A DNA stretch of 64,000 nt from Pontibacillus salicampi (GCF_042434395.1 NZ_JBHLTP010000003.1:806001-870000); one strand, 5' to 3'; shown: positions 49,561 through 58,590, counted from the stretch's first letter. A program made the numbers and translations. The notes: generated from the sequence alone by a model not told the origin.

Positions 49561-50475
49561 ATGTCCAGCACTCAAGGTAAATATAACATAAAAGCAGTAT
49601 CTAATATGCTCGGAATACAACCAGGCACCCTAAGAGCCTGGGAAAGAAGATACCAAATGATTCGTCCCACCCGTAATGAGGCTGGTCATAGATTGTACAC
49701 AGAAGAACATGTAAAAGTATTAAAATGGCTTATCGATAAAGTAGATAAGGGATTTACTATCTCCCAGGCGGTCTCTATTTTAGAAAATAACCAAGCTTCC
49801 GTATCATATGAAACGGAGGATACGGAAGAAGAGGAAGGGAAAAGTATTCTAGAGAGTCTTTCCGATGATTTAATGACATCCTTACTGGCCTTTGATGAAT
49901 CCAAGGCTCATGGGAAATTAGATTATGCTTTTAGTATGTTTTCCCCTGAAAAGGTAGCCATGGATATTGTAAGTCCTCTATTAGTTAAAATTGGCTACTA
50001 CTGGGAAGAAAATAAAATTTCTAGTGCCCATGAACATTTCGCTACTAATTTCTTGCGTTCCAGACTGGGAATGATGTTAATTACCATGCCAAGTGATAAG
50101 ATGCTTCCTAAAGCAGTATGCGTCTGTGGACCGAATGAGAAGCACGAATTAGGGCTTCTTATTTTCACGCTTTTTCTCAAACGAAAAGGCTATGATGTTA
50201 TATATCTAGGACAGAGTGTTGCCGCAGGAGATGTTGATGTGGTTATTAATGAAGTTCAGCCAGCCTTTTTATTTATGTCTTGTACGTTAAAGAAAAATAT
50301 ACCAGCAACCCTGAAGTTAGCTGAAACGTTGGACGAAAGGTATCCAGCGCTCCAAATTGGTGTTGGCGGCCATGCTCTGGATAATTTGCCGCAGGAAGAG
50401 CAGGAGATTGTGCTTCCTTATAAAATCGGTAATTCCAAAGCGGAATGGGAGAGTTGGCTGCTGAAAAATAAATAA
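49561..50475 (+). CDS. MerR-type regulator with cobalamin-binding domain (CarH-like)
   Basis: This 304-aa protein has a MerR HTH at residues 8-75 (YNIKAVSNMLGIQPGTLRAWERRY), a helical B12-cap domain (about 95-175) and a Rossmann B12-binding domain (about 182-300). It carries the CarH photoreceptor signature W148-x9-E158-H159, in which the His becomes a cobalt ligand after light. The lower-ligand motif E193-x-H195-xx-G198 is also intact, with S240 and G269-G270 for the nucleotide tail. CarH/LitR proteins bind adenosylcobalamin, repress in the dark as tetramers and fall apart in light. No carotenoid or photolyase gene adjoins, so the target is unclear. Confidence 0.85.
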   Translation: MSSTQGKYNIKAVSNMLGIQPGTLRAWERRYQMIRPTRNEAGHRLYTEEHVKVLKWLIDKVDKGFTISQAVSILENNQASVSYETEDTEEEEGKSILESLSDDLMTSLLAFDESKAHGKLDYAFSMFSPEKVAMDIVSPLLVKIGYYWEENKISSAHEHFATNFLRSRLGMMLITMPSDKMLPKAVCVCGPNEKHELGLLIFTLFLKRKGYDVIYLGQSVAAGDVDVVINEVQPAFLFMSCTLKKNIPATLKLAETLDERYPALQIGVGGHALDNLPQEEQEIVLPYKIGNSKAEWESWLLKNK

Positions 50476-50586
50476 AACTTGTCCCCAAGCCTTTTCTTTC
50501 ATATACTTTATAAAACGGTAGCATTTTACTAAAGAACACATATACTATCAAAAGGATTTTTATATGCATTCAAGGGGGACGAGTGA

Positions 50587-51168
50587 ATGCGTCTTGAGAG
50601 AATGTCTAACAATAAGTTCAAAATATTTCTGACGTTTGATGATTTGCTGGATCGGGGGTTAACGAGAGAAGACCTCTGGTATGATCTGCCTAGAGTTCAT
50701 CAGCTGTTTCATGACATGATGTATGAGGCCACGGATGAATTAGGTATAGAGTTAGAGGGCATGCTGCAAGTTCAGGTGTATCTCATGCAGGCACAAGGAA
50801 TGTTGATTGTTGTTACACAAAGTGAAGAGGATACAGAAGATTTCGATGAGGATTTTATTGAAATGAAAGTAACATTAGATGAAAGTAAGGAAATGATATT
50901 TGCCTTTACAAGCTTCGAAGATGTTATTGGAGTAAGTCAGCACCTCTATCAGCTTCCACTTGATGGTGGATCCGTTTATTATATGGACTCCACGTATTAT
51001 ATGCAGCTGGAAGAGAAAGACTTAGACATTCATGATAGAGAAAGTGTCATTGCTATCATGTCAGAGTTTGCCTCTCCTAGTACAGTAACGTCACATCGGT
51101 TACAAGAGTATGGGAAAGAAATAATGAAGGATAATGCTGTACACTTGCTAACAAAGTATTTTGGGTAG
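50587..51168 (+). CDS. mecB: Adaptor protein MecB/YpbH
   Basis: This 193-aa MecA-family adaptor delivers substrates to the ClpCP protease. The N-terminal substrate-binding part holds KFKIFLTFDDLLDRGLTREDLW, and the C-terminal ClpC-binding domain contains FTSFEDVIGVSQHL and YYMQLEE. It is the YpbH/MecB paralogue, judged by the place before gudB as in B. subtilis and its length, rather than MecA. AGGGGGAC precedes ATG 50587. Confidence 0.85.
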   Translation: MRLERMSNNKFKIFLTFDDLLDRGLTREDLWYDLPRVHQLFHDMMYEATDELGIELEGMLQVQVYLMQAQGMLIVVTQSEEDTEDFDEDFIEMKVTLDESKEMIFAFTSFEDVIGVSQHLYQLPLDGGSVYYMDSTYYMQLEEKDLDIHDRESVIAIMSEFASPSTVTSHRLQEYGKEIMKDNAVHLLTKYFG

Positions 51169-51185
51169 CCTTAATGCATAGGAAC

Positions 51186-51215
51186 AAGATCGACCTTCTG
51201 GTGCGATCTTTTTTA
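51186..51215 (+). terminator. Terminator of mecB
   Basis: AAGATCG..CC / GG..CGATCTT stem, then seven T. Confidence 0.82.
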
Positions 51216-51479
51216 TTGTGCCAAATAAATAGACACGCTGCTTTTTTCCATGTTCATCCTGACAATGTTAACGGGGAAGGGCGCTAATAGAGTAATTGAC
51301 AACAAGCTATAACAAATATCCACGTTAAAGATTACCAATTAGGGTTAGAATCTCAGTTAACCACATCCCTTAAAAAGTGGAACATTTAATTTAAAAAATA
51401 TGAAAAAGGGAATACACTACCTATTCATATCATGTTACTATTAGAAAGGATTTGTTGGGACTAGAGAAAGGCGTATAAA

Positions 51480-51522
51480 TTGATACTATTTCACTTGGTT
51501 CATGAAAATGTGTTAGTATCAA
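51480..51522. repeat. 9-bp inverted repeat upstream of gudB
   Basis: TTGATACTA (51480-51488) and TAGTATCAA (51514-51522) with a 25-base loop. Shares the GATAC/GTATC core with the palindrome at 3471-3486. No T run follows. Confidence 0.4.
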
Positions 51523-51691
51523 ATTAGTGATGCAAGCTGTCTGTATTATACATATCTATCTTTTTTCTGTTAGCCGGAAATAGGAATAGCAGAAAAGTTT
51601 AGGCAGATGCATTGAAACCTTAAGAGAACCCTTTTATAATGAAATCGCTTACAGTTATGAATTCGTAAGTGTATGTAATGTTTAAATACTG

Positions 51692-51719
51692 TTGCATATG
51701 TGTATAGAACATGTATACT
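51692..51719 (+). promoter_or_regulatory. Sigma-A promoter of gudB
   Basis: TTGCAT (51692-51697), 16 bases, TATACT (51714-51719). It implies a leader of about 130 bases before the gudB start, which contains a GAAAAG/CTTTTC hairpin near 51788-51803. Confidence 0.6.
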
Positions 51720-51856
51720 GATTTTGTAACATAGTCGATAAGGTTGTACACACATATAGACGGTATAGGTAAAAATTAATTAACAATAGAAAAGTATTCT
51801 TTTCCACTAGGGAAGGCCTTTTCTAAATGGAACAGATTTTCATGGGAGGTAAGTTG

Positions 51857-53137
51857 ATGGTAGCCGATAAAGCAGCAGACTCTTCAAACGAGAAGAACGA
51901 TAACATGGATGTGTTGAAGTCAACTCAAACAGTGGTGAAAAATGCACTAGAGAAATTGGGTTATCCTAATGAAGTTTTTGATCTATTAAAAGAACCAGTA
52001 CGTATGATGTCCGTTCGTATCCCAGTAAGGATGGATGATGGTTCTATCAAAATTTTCACAGGCTACCGGGCCCAACATAACGATGCTGTAGGACCGACTA
52101 AGGGTGGAGTAAGATTTCACCCAAATGTTTCTGAAAAAGAAGTAAAAGCATTATCTATATGGATGAGCCTGAAAGCAGGAATTGTAGATTTGCCTTACGG
52201 TGGAGGTAAAGGTGGTATAGTATGTGACCCACGTGAAATGTCCTTTCGAGAGCTAGAAGGGCTTAGTCGTGGTTATGTACGCTCCATTAGTCAGATTGTA
52301 GGACCTACTAAAGATATTCCAGCACCAGATGTCTTTACAAATTCTCAAATTATGGCCTGGATGATGGATGAATACAGCCGTATTGATGAATTTAACAATC
52401 CTGGTTTTATTACAGGTAAGCCTATTGTACTCGGTGGTTCGCACGGACGTGAATCAGCAACCGCTAAAGGGGTTACCATTTGTATTGAAGAAGCAGCGAA
52501 AAAGAAAGATATAAACATTAAAGGTGCTCGTGTCGTTATTCAAGGATTTGGTAATGCGGGAAGCTTCCTTGCGAAATTCATGCATCATAAAGGCGCCAAA
52601 GTCATTGGTATCTCTGATGCTTATGGAGGGTTGCATGACCCAGACGGCTTAGATATTGATTACCTGCTGGATCGTCGGGACAGCTTTGGAGCCGTAACGA
52701 ATTTATTTAAAAATACAATCACAAACCAGGAACTATTAGAGTTGGACTGTGATATTCTTGTCCCAGCAGCCATTGAGAATCAAATCACAGAAGATAATGC
52801 TCATAACATTAAAGCGAGTATTGTTGTGGAAGCTGCAAATGGTCCAACCACTTTAGAAGCAACCAAGATATTATCCGAGCGTGATATTCTCCTCGTTCCA
52901 GATGTACTGGCGTCTGCCGGTGGTGTAACTGTATCCTATTTTGAATGGGTGCAAAATAACCAAGGATATTACTGGACAGAAGAAGAAGTGGAAGAGAAGC
53001 TTCACAAGGTCATGGTTAAAGGATTTAACTCTGTATATCAAACAGCTGAAACAAGACGAATTGATATGCGTCTTGCCTCCTACATGGTTGGAGTCCGGAA
53101 AATGGCTGAGGCTGCTCGCTTCCGTGGGTGGATATAA
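51857..53137 (+). CDS. gudB: NAD-specific glutamate dehydrogenase
   Basis: This 426-aa catabolic enzyme converts glutamate to 2-oxoglutarate and ammonium. The catalytic Lys lies in LPYGGGKGGI near residue 112-121, the dinucleotide loop in VVIQGFGNAGSFLA near 226, and QNNQGYYWTEEEV near the end is typical. The 'NVSEKEVKALSIWM' segment has no Val-Lys-Ala duplication, the change that silences gudB in laboratory B. subtilis, so it should be active. ATG 51857 has GGGAGGT upstream. The gene lies between mecB and ypdA as in B. subtilis. RocG is possible but less likely by context. Confidence 0.95.
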   Translation: MVADKAADSSNEKNDNMDVLKSTQTVVKNALEKLGYPNEVFDLLKEPVRMMSVRIPVRMDDGSIKIFTGYRAQHNDAVGPTKGGVRFHPNVSEKEVKALSIWMSLKAGIVDLPYGGGKGGIVCDPREMSFRELEGLSRGYVRSISQIVGPTKDIPAPDVFTNSQIMAWMMDEYSRIDEFNNPGFITGKPIVLGGSHGRESATAKGVTICIEEAAKKKDINIKGARVVIQGFGNAGSFLAKFMHHKGAKVIGISDAYGGLHDPDGLDIDYLLDRRDSFGAVTNLFKNTITNQELLELDCDILVPAAIENQITEDNAHNIKASIVVEAANGPTTLEATKILSERDILLVPDVLASAGGVTVSYFEWVQNNQGYYWTEEEVEEKLHKVMVKGFNSVYQTAETRRIDMRLASYMVGVRKMAEAARFRGWI

Positions 53138-53154
53138 CTTGAAACTTTCTTTTG

Positions 53155-53192
53155 CATCTCCTATCATTATGACGGTAGGAGATGTTTTATTT
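53155..53192 (+). terminator. Terminator of gudB
   Basis: CATCTCCTA / TAGGAGATG, a 9-bp perfect stem, then TTTTATTTTTG. Confidence 0.9.
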
Positions 53193-53351
53193 TTGTCATA
53201 GTTAAGAGGAACATTACGATTAGATTCGAAATGCGAAGAGAAATAATCTGTTGCCATTCGTTCTAATACGCTATTTATTTGCCTGCTATGTTAAGGAAGC
53301 ATAGGATGCAGTACAAATTCATGCAGTTTTCATGTAAGAGGAGTGAAGAAA

Positions 53352-54329
53352 GTGCAAAAAGAAAATGTAATTATTATCGGAGCAGGTCCTTGTGGTATGT
53401 CTACCGCTATTGAGCTACAGGAACGTGGAATCCATCCCTTACTTATAGAAAAAGGAAATGTAGTGAATTCCATTCACCATTACCCGACTCACCAAATGTT
53501 TTTTAGTTCAAGTGAAAAATTGGAAATAGGCAATATGCCATTTATAACAGAGCATAAAAAACCAGTACGTAATCAGGCACTAGCGTATTATCGTACGGTT
53601 GCAAAAAGAAAAGAACTACGGATAAACGCTTATGAAAAAGTGGATAAGGTGATGAAAGAGGGAAGCCAATTCAAAGTGTGCACTACTAGAAAAAATGGGG
53701 AACAGCATAGCTATGCAGCAGAGCATGTCGTCATAGCAACTGGCTATTATGATCATCCTAATCACATGGGCATACCGGGAGAGCAGCTTGATAAAGTGAT
53801 GCATTATTTCAAAGAAGCCCATCCATACTTTGATAAGGATGTCGTTGTCATTGGAGGAAAAAATTCTGCCGTAGATGCTACACTAGAATTGGTAAAGGCA
53901 GGCGCTAATGTTACCGTGATTTACCGAGGTTCTGATTATTCCAAAAGCGTAAAGCCATGGATTTTACCAGAATTTGAGGCGCTTGTCCGAAATGGGCATA
54001 TAGATATGGAATTCAATGCTTCTGTTACGGAAATTACCCACGATAAAGTGTATTATACTGTCCAAGGTGAGAAGAAAGCAGTGGACAATGATTTCGTATT
54101 TGCCATGACTGGTTATCATCCTGATCATAGCTTTCTAAAGGAGATGGGAATCACGATCGAAGAAGATACAGGAAGACCTTCGTTTAGCGAAGCAACAATG
54201 GAAACGAATATTCCTGGAATCTATATTGCAGGCGTGATTGCTGCTGGATATAATAACAATGAAATCTTTATTGAAAATGGACGACATCACGGTGTGCACA
54301 TTGCCAAACACATTTGTGAGTCAAAATAG
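53352..54329 (+). CDS. ypdA: Bacillithiol disulfide reductase YpdA
   Basis: This 325-aa FAD/NADPH flavoprotein reduces oxidised bacillithiol. The FAD loop is IIIGAGPCGMST with the redox-active C14, as in the studied Staphylococcus enzyme. The NADPH loop is VVIGGKNSAVDA near residue 170, and a second FAD motif is IPGIYIAGVIAAG near 290. GTG 53352 is chosen over GTG 53343 because GAGGAG is 8 bases before it and because it sets the cysteine at position 14. No thioredoxin-like CxxC is present. Its presence implies a bacillithiol-using cell. Confidence 0.92.
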   Translation: MQKENVIIIGAGPCGMSTAIELQERGIHPLLIEKGNVVNSIHHYPTHQMFFSSSEKLEIGNMPFITEHKKPVRNQALAYYRTVAKRKELRINAYEKVDKVMKEGSQFKVCTTRKNGEQHSYAAEHVVIATGYYDHPNHMGIPGEQLDKVMHYFKEAHPYFDKDVVVIGGKNSAVDATLELVKAGANVTVIYRGSDYSKSVKPWILPEFEALVRNGHIDMEFNASVTEITHDKVYYTVQGEKKAVDNDFVFAMTGYHPDHSFLKEMGITIEEDTGRPSFSEATMETNIPGIYIAGVIAAGYNNNEIFIENGRHHGVHIAKHICESK

Positions 54330-54390
54330 TTAAAGGTAGGGTAAAATATTGGCATGAGATAGATTCCCTTCACATATAATCGTTCAGGGT

Positions 54391-54417
54391 AATAACCTTG
54401 GACGGTTATTTTTTTGA
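54391..54417 (+). terminator. Terminator of ypdA
   Basis: AATAACC / GGTTATT with a six-base loop, then TTTTTTG. Confidence 0.82.
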
Positions 54418-54437
54418 TTCATTTCTAGATAAAAAAT

Positions 54438-54467
54438 GACGAAATCCTAAAAATATAGGATTTCGTC
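54438..54467 (-). terminator. Terminator of ansA
   Basis: Perfect 12-bp stem GACGAAATCCTA / TAGGATTTCGTC with a six-base loop; on the minus strand it is followed by ATTTTTTATC. Confidence 0.88.
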
Positions 54468-54481
54468 TTATCCGTGTGGCG

Positions 54482-55450
54482 TTATGCAAACATGGCTACC
54501 AGGTCATGCTTGTTTTTGGTTAGTTCCAGAGCTATCATTAGTTTAATTCTTGCTTTAGGCCCGGTAAGACCATTGGCAAAGATTATTCCCATGTCTTTTA
54601 ACTGTGCCCCGCCACCATTATAACTGTACACATCCTGAACGATGCCTTGATAGCATCGGGAAACTAATACTACTGGAACACCGTTATCTACAATCTCCCG
54701 TAGTGGATCAACAAGTGATGGAGGGATATTGCCCTGTCCTAGTGCTTCAATTACCAAACCGTCCAACTGGGTTTGCTGAATAGCCCTTAGAAGGGCAGCA
54801 TCCATTCCTGCGTACATTTTGAGCAATACGACATTATTGGTAACAGCTTGGATTGGATAGGATTCATGCTTTGTTAACGTATGATGAAAGAATATTCCCC
54901 GTTTAGTCGCGATACCAATCGGTCCGTATTGTGGACTTTGAAAAGTGGCTACATTACTTGTGGATGTTTTCGTCACGTTTTTAGCAGTATGAATTTCGTC
55001 ATTCATGACTACTAATACCCCTTTATCCTGCGCTTCATCAGAGCAGGCTACCCGAATGGACGTAATCAAATTATATAAACCGTCTGAACCAATCTCATTA
55101 ATCGAGCGCATAGCCCCTGTCACAACGACAGGTTTCCTTGTTTGTACATATAGATCCAAGAAATATGCTGTTTCCTCCAACGTGTCTGTACCATGTGTGA
55201 CCACCACTCCATCAAAATCCTCCTGAGCAAGCTTCTCGTGTATACGAGAGCCTAATTGGAGCATATGACTAGGGGTCATATGAGGAGAGGGGATATGAAA
55301 TAAAACTTCATCTTGTATTTTTGCTATACTGGACAAAGAAGGGACCATTTCCTCTAAAGGGTGTTCTCCTTCTGTGTTCACCTCACCAGTATTTTTATTT
55401 TCCTTCATGGAAATAGTTCCACCTGTATGTATAATTAGTACCTTTTTCAT
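54482..55450 (-). CDS. ansA: L-asparaginase
   Basis: This 322-aa type I asparaginase hydrolyses asparagine to aspartate and ammonia in the cytoplasm. The first catalytic threonine is in IHTGGTISMK near residue 12-14 and the second in VVTHGTDTLEETA near 85-90, with the catalytic Lys in VVTGAMR about 40 residues on. ATG 55450 is chosen as AGGTGA precedes it; upstream in-frame GTG 55459 and ATG 55456 are alternatives. No signal peptide. Monocistronic, without the aspA partner seen in B. subtilis. Confidence 0.94.
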   Translation of the reverse strand: MKKVLIIHTGGTISMKENKNTGEVNTEGEHPLEEMVPSLSSIAKIQDEVLFHIPSPHMTPSHMLQLGSRIHEKLAQEDFDGVVVTHGTDTLEETAYFLDLYVQTRKPVVVTGAMRSINEIGSDGLYNLITSIRVACSDEAQDKGVLVVMNDEIHTAKNVTKTSTSNVATFQSPQYGPIGIATKRGIFFHHTLTKHESYPIQAVTNNVVLLKMYAGMDAALLRAIQQTQLDGLVIEALGQGNIPPSLVDPLREIVDNGVPVVLVSRCYQGIVQDVYSYNGGGAQLKDMGIIFANGLTGPKARIKLMIALELTKNKHDLVAMFA

Positions 55451-55539
55451 CTCCATCACCTGCAGTATAAATTAGTATTTTCTTTCCAATATGTTCATGA
55501 TACGATGAAATAGATTGTAATGGAAGGGGAGAGGCCGGT

Positions 55540-56226
55540 ATGATTGCTATACTATCAGCAGCTGTAGCACCAGGATTTGCGCTTTTGGCATTTTTTTATT
55601 TAAAAGACCGCTTTGAACCGGAACCCTTTTCCATGGTTTTTCGAATGTTTATTCTTGGAGCATTACTAGTATTTCCGATTATGTTTATCCAATATGCCTT
55701 TCAAGAGGAAGGGCTTATGCAGTCGCCATTTCTCTCCTCCTTTGTAACGGCAGCTACTTTAGAGGAGTTCTTTAAATGGTTTATTTTTTTGTATGCCATT
55801 TACAAACATACATCATTTGACGGTCATTATGATGGCATTGTGTACGGTGTTTCCATCAGCCTTGGCTTTGCTACGGTAGAAAATATACTATATCTGCTTG
55901 CAAAAGGTATCTCCTTTGCATTTTATCGTGCATTTTTCCCTGTTTCTTTCCACGCACTCATTGGCGTACTAATGGGATATTATATGGGAAAAGCAAAAGT
56001 CGGCCCCCCTAGAGATCAATTCAAAATATTGAGTGTAGCACTCATTATTCCCATCATCGTTCATGGATCATATGATTTCGTATTGGAGGTATGGCAGACT
56101 AGCTGGTTGTTTATATTAGTTCCATTTATGATAGGGCTTTGGTTTATGGCGCTTCGGAAAGTTAAGCTGGCCAATCAGGTTACAGCTGATGTCATTTCCA
56201 TTAAACAGAATAAGAAAGAGGCTTAA
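55540..56226 (+). CDS. prsW: Intramembrane protease PrsW
   Basis: This 228-aa membrane protease has seven to eight hydrophobic segments. The catalytic EExxxW/K-type motif is TLEEFFKWFIF near residue 75, with conserved His in SFHALIGVLMGYY near 140 and HGSYDF near 172. PrsW of B. subtilis makes the first cut in anti-sigma RsiW to activate sigma-W. Neither sigW nor rsiW is in the window. GGGGAGAGG lies before the ATG. A terminator separates it from sleB. Confidence 0.93.
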   Translation: MIAILSAAVAPGFALLAFFYLKDRFEPEPFSMVFRMFILGALLVFPIMFIQYAFQEEGLMQSPFLSSFVTAATLEEFFKWFIFLYAIYKHTSFDGHYDGIVYGVSISLGFATVENILYLLAKGISFAFYRAFFPVSFHALIGVLMGYYMGKAKVGPPRDQFKILSVALIIPIIVHGSYDFVLEVWQTSWLFILVPFMIGLWFMALRKVKLANQVTADVISIKQNKKEA

Positions 56227-56227
56227 C

Positions 56228-56259
56228 GGCAATCTACTTCCAAGTAGGTTGCCTTTTTC
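56228..56259 (+). terminator. Terminator of prsW
   Basis: GGCAATCTAC / GTAGGTTGCC, 10-bp stem with one wobble pair, then TTTTTC. Confidence 0.88.
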
Positions 56260-56280
56260 TATGTCGTTTTTGGTAACCAT

Positions 56281-56309
56281 GTATAAAACCGGTACAGTTT
56301 CAGAAACTA
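56281..56309 (+). promoter_or_regulatory. Sigma-G promoter candidate of sleB-ypeB
   Basis: GTATA (56281-56285), 17 bases, GAAACTA (56303-56309). The -35 is a full sigma-G match and the -10 is 5 of 7. sleB is a forespore gene in B. subtilis. Confidence 0.5.
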
Positions 56310-56350
56310 GAGGAGACATTTAAGATATTCCATTTGCAGGAGGAGCGGCA

Positions 56351-57205
56351 ATGAGATTAATACGATCCATTTCAATCGTTATGTTTATACTGGTTATCTG
56401 TGTTTCTATTCCTTCTACTCATGATAAGGAAGTGCACGCATTTAGTAATCAGGTAGTGCAGCATGGTGCTACTGGTGATGACGTTATTGAGCTACAGGCA
56501 AGACTACAGTATCTAGGTTTTTATAATAGTGATATTGATGGTGTGTTTGGTTGGGGTACTTATTGGGCGTTACGGAATTTCCAATACGAATTTGGTATGG
56601 AAATTGATGGCTTGCTAGGCGAAGAAACAAAGCAAAAGCTAGTGAAAGCATCTAAGTATGACGCTCAATATATCAAGAAGCAAATACGGTCAGGCAAGGA
56701 CTTTACTTATTATGGAGGAGTTCCCAAGGAAACTCAATCAAAGGGTGGAGGACAGCAGAATAAAGCGCAGCAAAAGCCTCAGCAAGGAGGGCAAGAAAAT
56801 CAGGGAGGAGCTGGAGGAGGAGCGACAGCAGTCAACGTTCCTTCAGGATATTCCCAGAACGATATACAGCTGATGGCGAACGCTGTGTATGGCGAAGCTC
56901 GTGGAGAGCCGTATGTTGGTCAAGTAGCAGTTGCGGCAGTTATCCTGAATCGAGTCGAGAATACAAGCTTTCCAAATTCAGTGTCTGGAGTCATTTTCGA
57001 ACCAAGAGCTTTTACGGCTGTTGCAGATGGACAAATTTGGCTTACACCAAATGAAAAGGCTAAGGAAGCAGTACTGGATGCTCTCAATGGGTGGGATCCA
57101 TCTGGAAATGCTATCTATTACTTTAATCCAAATACCGCTACATCAGACTGGATTTGGAGCAGACCTCAAATTAAAAAGATTGGGAAGCATATATTTGCCA
57201 AGTAA
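56351..57205 (+). CDS. sleB: Spore cortex-lytic enzyme SleB
   Basis: This 284-aa lytic transglycosylase degrades cortex peptidoglycan containing muramic-delta-lactam during germination. A signal peptide (about residues 1-30), a peptidoglycan-binding domain (35-98), a Gln/Gly/Lys-rich linker (125-160) and a Hydrolase_2 catalytic domain (168-284) are visible. The catalytic Glu is E182 in VYGEARGEPY. GGAGGAG stands before the ATG. It is cotranscribed with ypeB, which is needed for its stability in the spore. Confidence 0.95.
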   Translation: MRLIRSISIVMFILVICVSIPSTHDKEVHAFSNQVVQHGATGDDVIELQARLQYLGFYNSDIDGVFGWGTYWALRNFQYEFGMEIDGLLGEETKQKLVKASKYDAQYIKKQIRSGKDFTYYGGVPKETQSKGGGQQNKAQQKPQQGGQENQGGAGGGATAVNVPSGYSQNDIQLMANAVYGEARGEPYVGQVAVAAVILNRVENTSFPNSVSGVIFEPRAFTAVADGQIWLTPNEKAKEAVLDALNGWDPSGNAIYYFNPNTATSDWIWSRPQIKKIGKHIFAK

Positions 57206-57223
57206 GAGAAAGGAAGTGAAGGC

Positions 57224-58561
57224 ATGTTTCGTTGGATACTAATCGCTGTATTAGCGTTAGGTATTACAGGTACTGCTGCATGGGGTTATCAAGAACACCA
57301 GGAAAAGAATGCTATTCTCGTCCAGGCAGAGAACTCTTATCAAAGAGCATTTCATGATTTATCTTATCAAATGGAACTGCTCCACGATAAAATGGGGACA
57401 GTTTTAGCAATGAATTCTCAAAAGCAGCTATCGCCCCAATTAGTTGAAATTTGGAGACTTACCTCAGAAGCTCATAACGATGTAGGGCAGCTCCCTCTTT
57501 CCTTGATGCCCTTTAATAAGACAGAAGATTTTCTGTCTAGTATAGGAGAATTCAGCTATAAAACGGCTGTTAGGGATTTAAGCAAAAAGCCATTATCAGA
57601 TGAAGAAGTGTCTACACTACAAAAGCTATATGAACAATCAGGTAGCATCAAGAATGAATTGAGGAAAGTTCAATACATGGTGTTAAATGATAATCTACGA
57701 TGGATGGATGTTCAGCTAGCCCTTGCAAGTGAGGATAAAGGCGACAATAAAATTATTGATGGATTTAAAACGGTAGAGAAGAATGTAGAAGGATATTCCG
57801 AAGGGAATTTAGGGCCGACCTTTACTAGTTCTCAAAAAAATCACGAATTTCGTTTTGTAAAAGGAAATGAGCTCAACGAAGAAGAAGCAAGGAAGAAATC
57901 TAAAGACATTTTTGAAGTCCCTGAAGGGGCCAAAGTAACCTTGACGAAAAGCGGTAAAGGTGCAGAAATCCCTACGTACACGATGTCTTATAATGGGGAT
58001 GGTAAAAATGGGTACATGGATCTTACGGTAAAAGGTGGTCACCCTATTGATATAATGGTTGACCGAAAAGTGAAGGAAAGAAAAATCGGCTTACACGAGG
58101 GTTTGCAAAAAGCTAAGGCATTCTTGGAAAAATATGAGTATGAGGGTATGCAATCCTTTCAAAGCAGCCAATACGATAAGATAGGAATTTATAGCTTTAT
58201 GTTTGTACAGGACAATGTTCGCGTGTACCCTGATTCCATTCAAGTAAAAGTAGCTCTTGATAATGGAGACATTTTAGGCTTATCGGCTCGTGATTTCTTA
58301 ATGAACCACGAGAAGAGAGTTATCCCTCCAACTGGAATTAGCGAAAAAGACGCAAGAGATTACGTGAACCCGGATGTGAAGATTCAGGAACAGCATATGG
58401 CAATAATAGAAAACGATATGAACGAAGAAGTATTATGTTATGAATATTTAGGGACTATAGATAATACGACCTACAGGATATTTATCAATGCTGAGGACGG
58501 AACAGAAGAAAGGGTCGAAAGGCTCAAGAGTTCGGAAATGAAATTCGGACAAAATTCCTAG
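57224..58561 (+). CDS. ypeB: Germination protein YpeB
   Basis: This 445-aa protein stabilises and localises SleB and holds it inactive in the dormant spore. An N-terminal membrane anchor or signal (about residues 3-20) precedes a helical domain (25-200) and three PepSY-type repeats (about 205-435). The end IFINAEDGTEERVERLK is a typical PepSY end. AAAGGAAG precedes the ATG, 18 bases after sleB. Length matches B. subtilis YpeB (450 aa). Confidence 0.95.
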   Translation: MFRWILIAVLALGITGTAAWGYQEHQEKNAILVQAENSYQRAFHDLSYQMELLHDKMGTVLAMNSQKQLSPQLVEIWRLTSEAHNDVGQLPLSLMPFNKTEDFLSSIGEFSYKTAVRDLSKKPLSDEEVSTLQKLYEQSGSIKNELRKVQYMVLNDNLRWMDVQLALASEDKGDNKIIDGFKTVEKNVEGYSEGNLGPTFTSSQKNHEFRFVKGNELNEEEARKKSKDIFEVPEGAKVTLTKSGKGAEIPTYTMSYNGDGKNGYMDLTVKGGHPIDIMVDRKVKERKIGLHEGLQKAKAFLEKYEYEGMQSFQSSQYDKIGIYSFMFVQDNVRVYPDSIQVKVALDNGDILGLSARDFLMNHEKRVIPPTGISEKDARDYVNPDVKIQEQHMAIIENDMNEEVLCYEYLGTIDNTTYRIFINAEDGTEERVERLKSSEMKFGQNS

Positions 58562-58590
58562 AGAGAGACAAAAATGTCTTTCTCTTTTCC
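58561..58590 (+). terminator. Terminator of sleB-ypeB
   Basis: GAGAGAGACA / TGTCTTTCTC stem with one mismatch and a four-base loop, overlapping the ypeB stop, followed by TTTTCC. Confidence 0.8.

Larger units (their letters stand above)
51216..51826. other. Long noncoding region upstream of gudB
   Basis: About 610 bases without a credible gene on either strand. It is AT-rich and holds a 9-bp inverted repeat (51480-51522), a sigma-A promoter (51692-51719) and a leader with a small hairpin. The first 260 bases, with no recognised element, are long for this compact genome. A small RNA or the control region of gudB is possible. Confidence 0.5.

Noticed and set aside
51570..51755. 61-aa minus-strand frame upstream of gudB
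   Set aside because: Cys/His/Tyr-rich composition typical of random AT-rich sequence, overlaps the gudB promoter and lacks a ribosome site.
53145..53192. Possible regulatory RNA after gudB
   Set aside because: A simple perfect stem followed by a T-rich stretch explains it as an intrinsic terminator.
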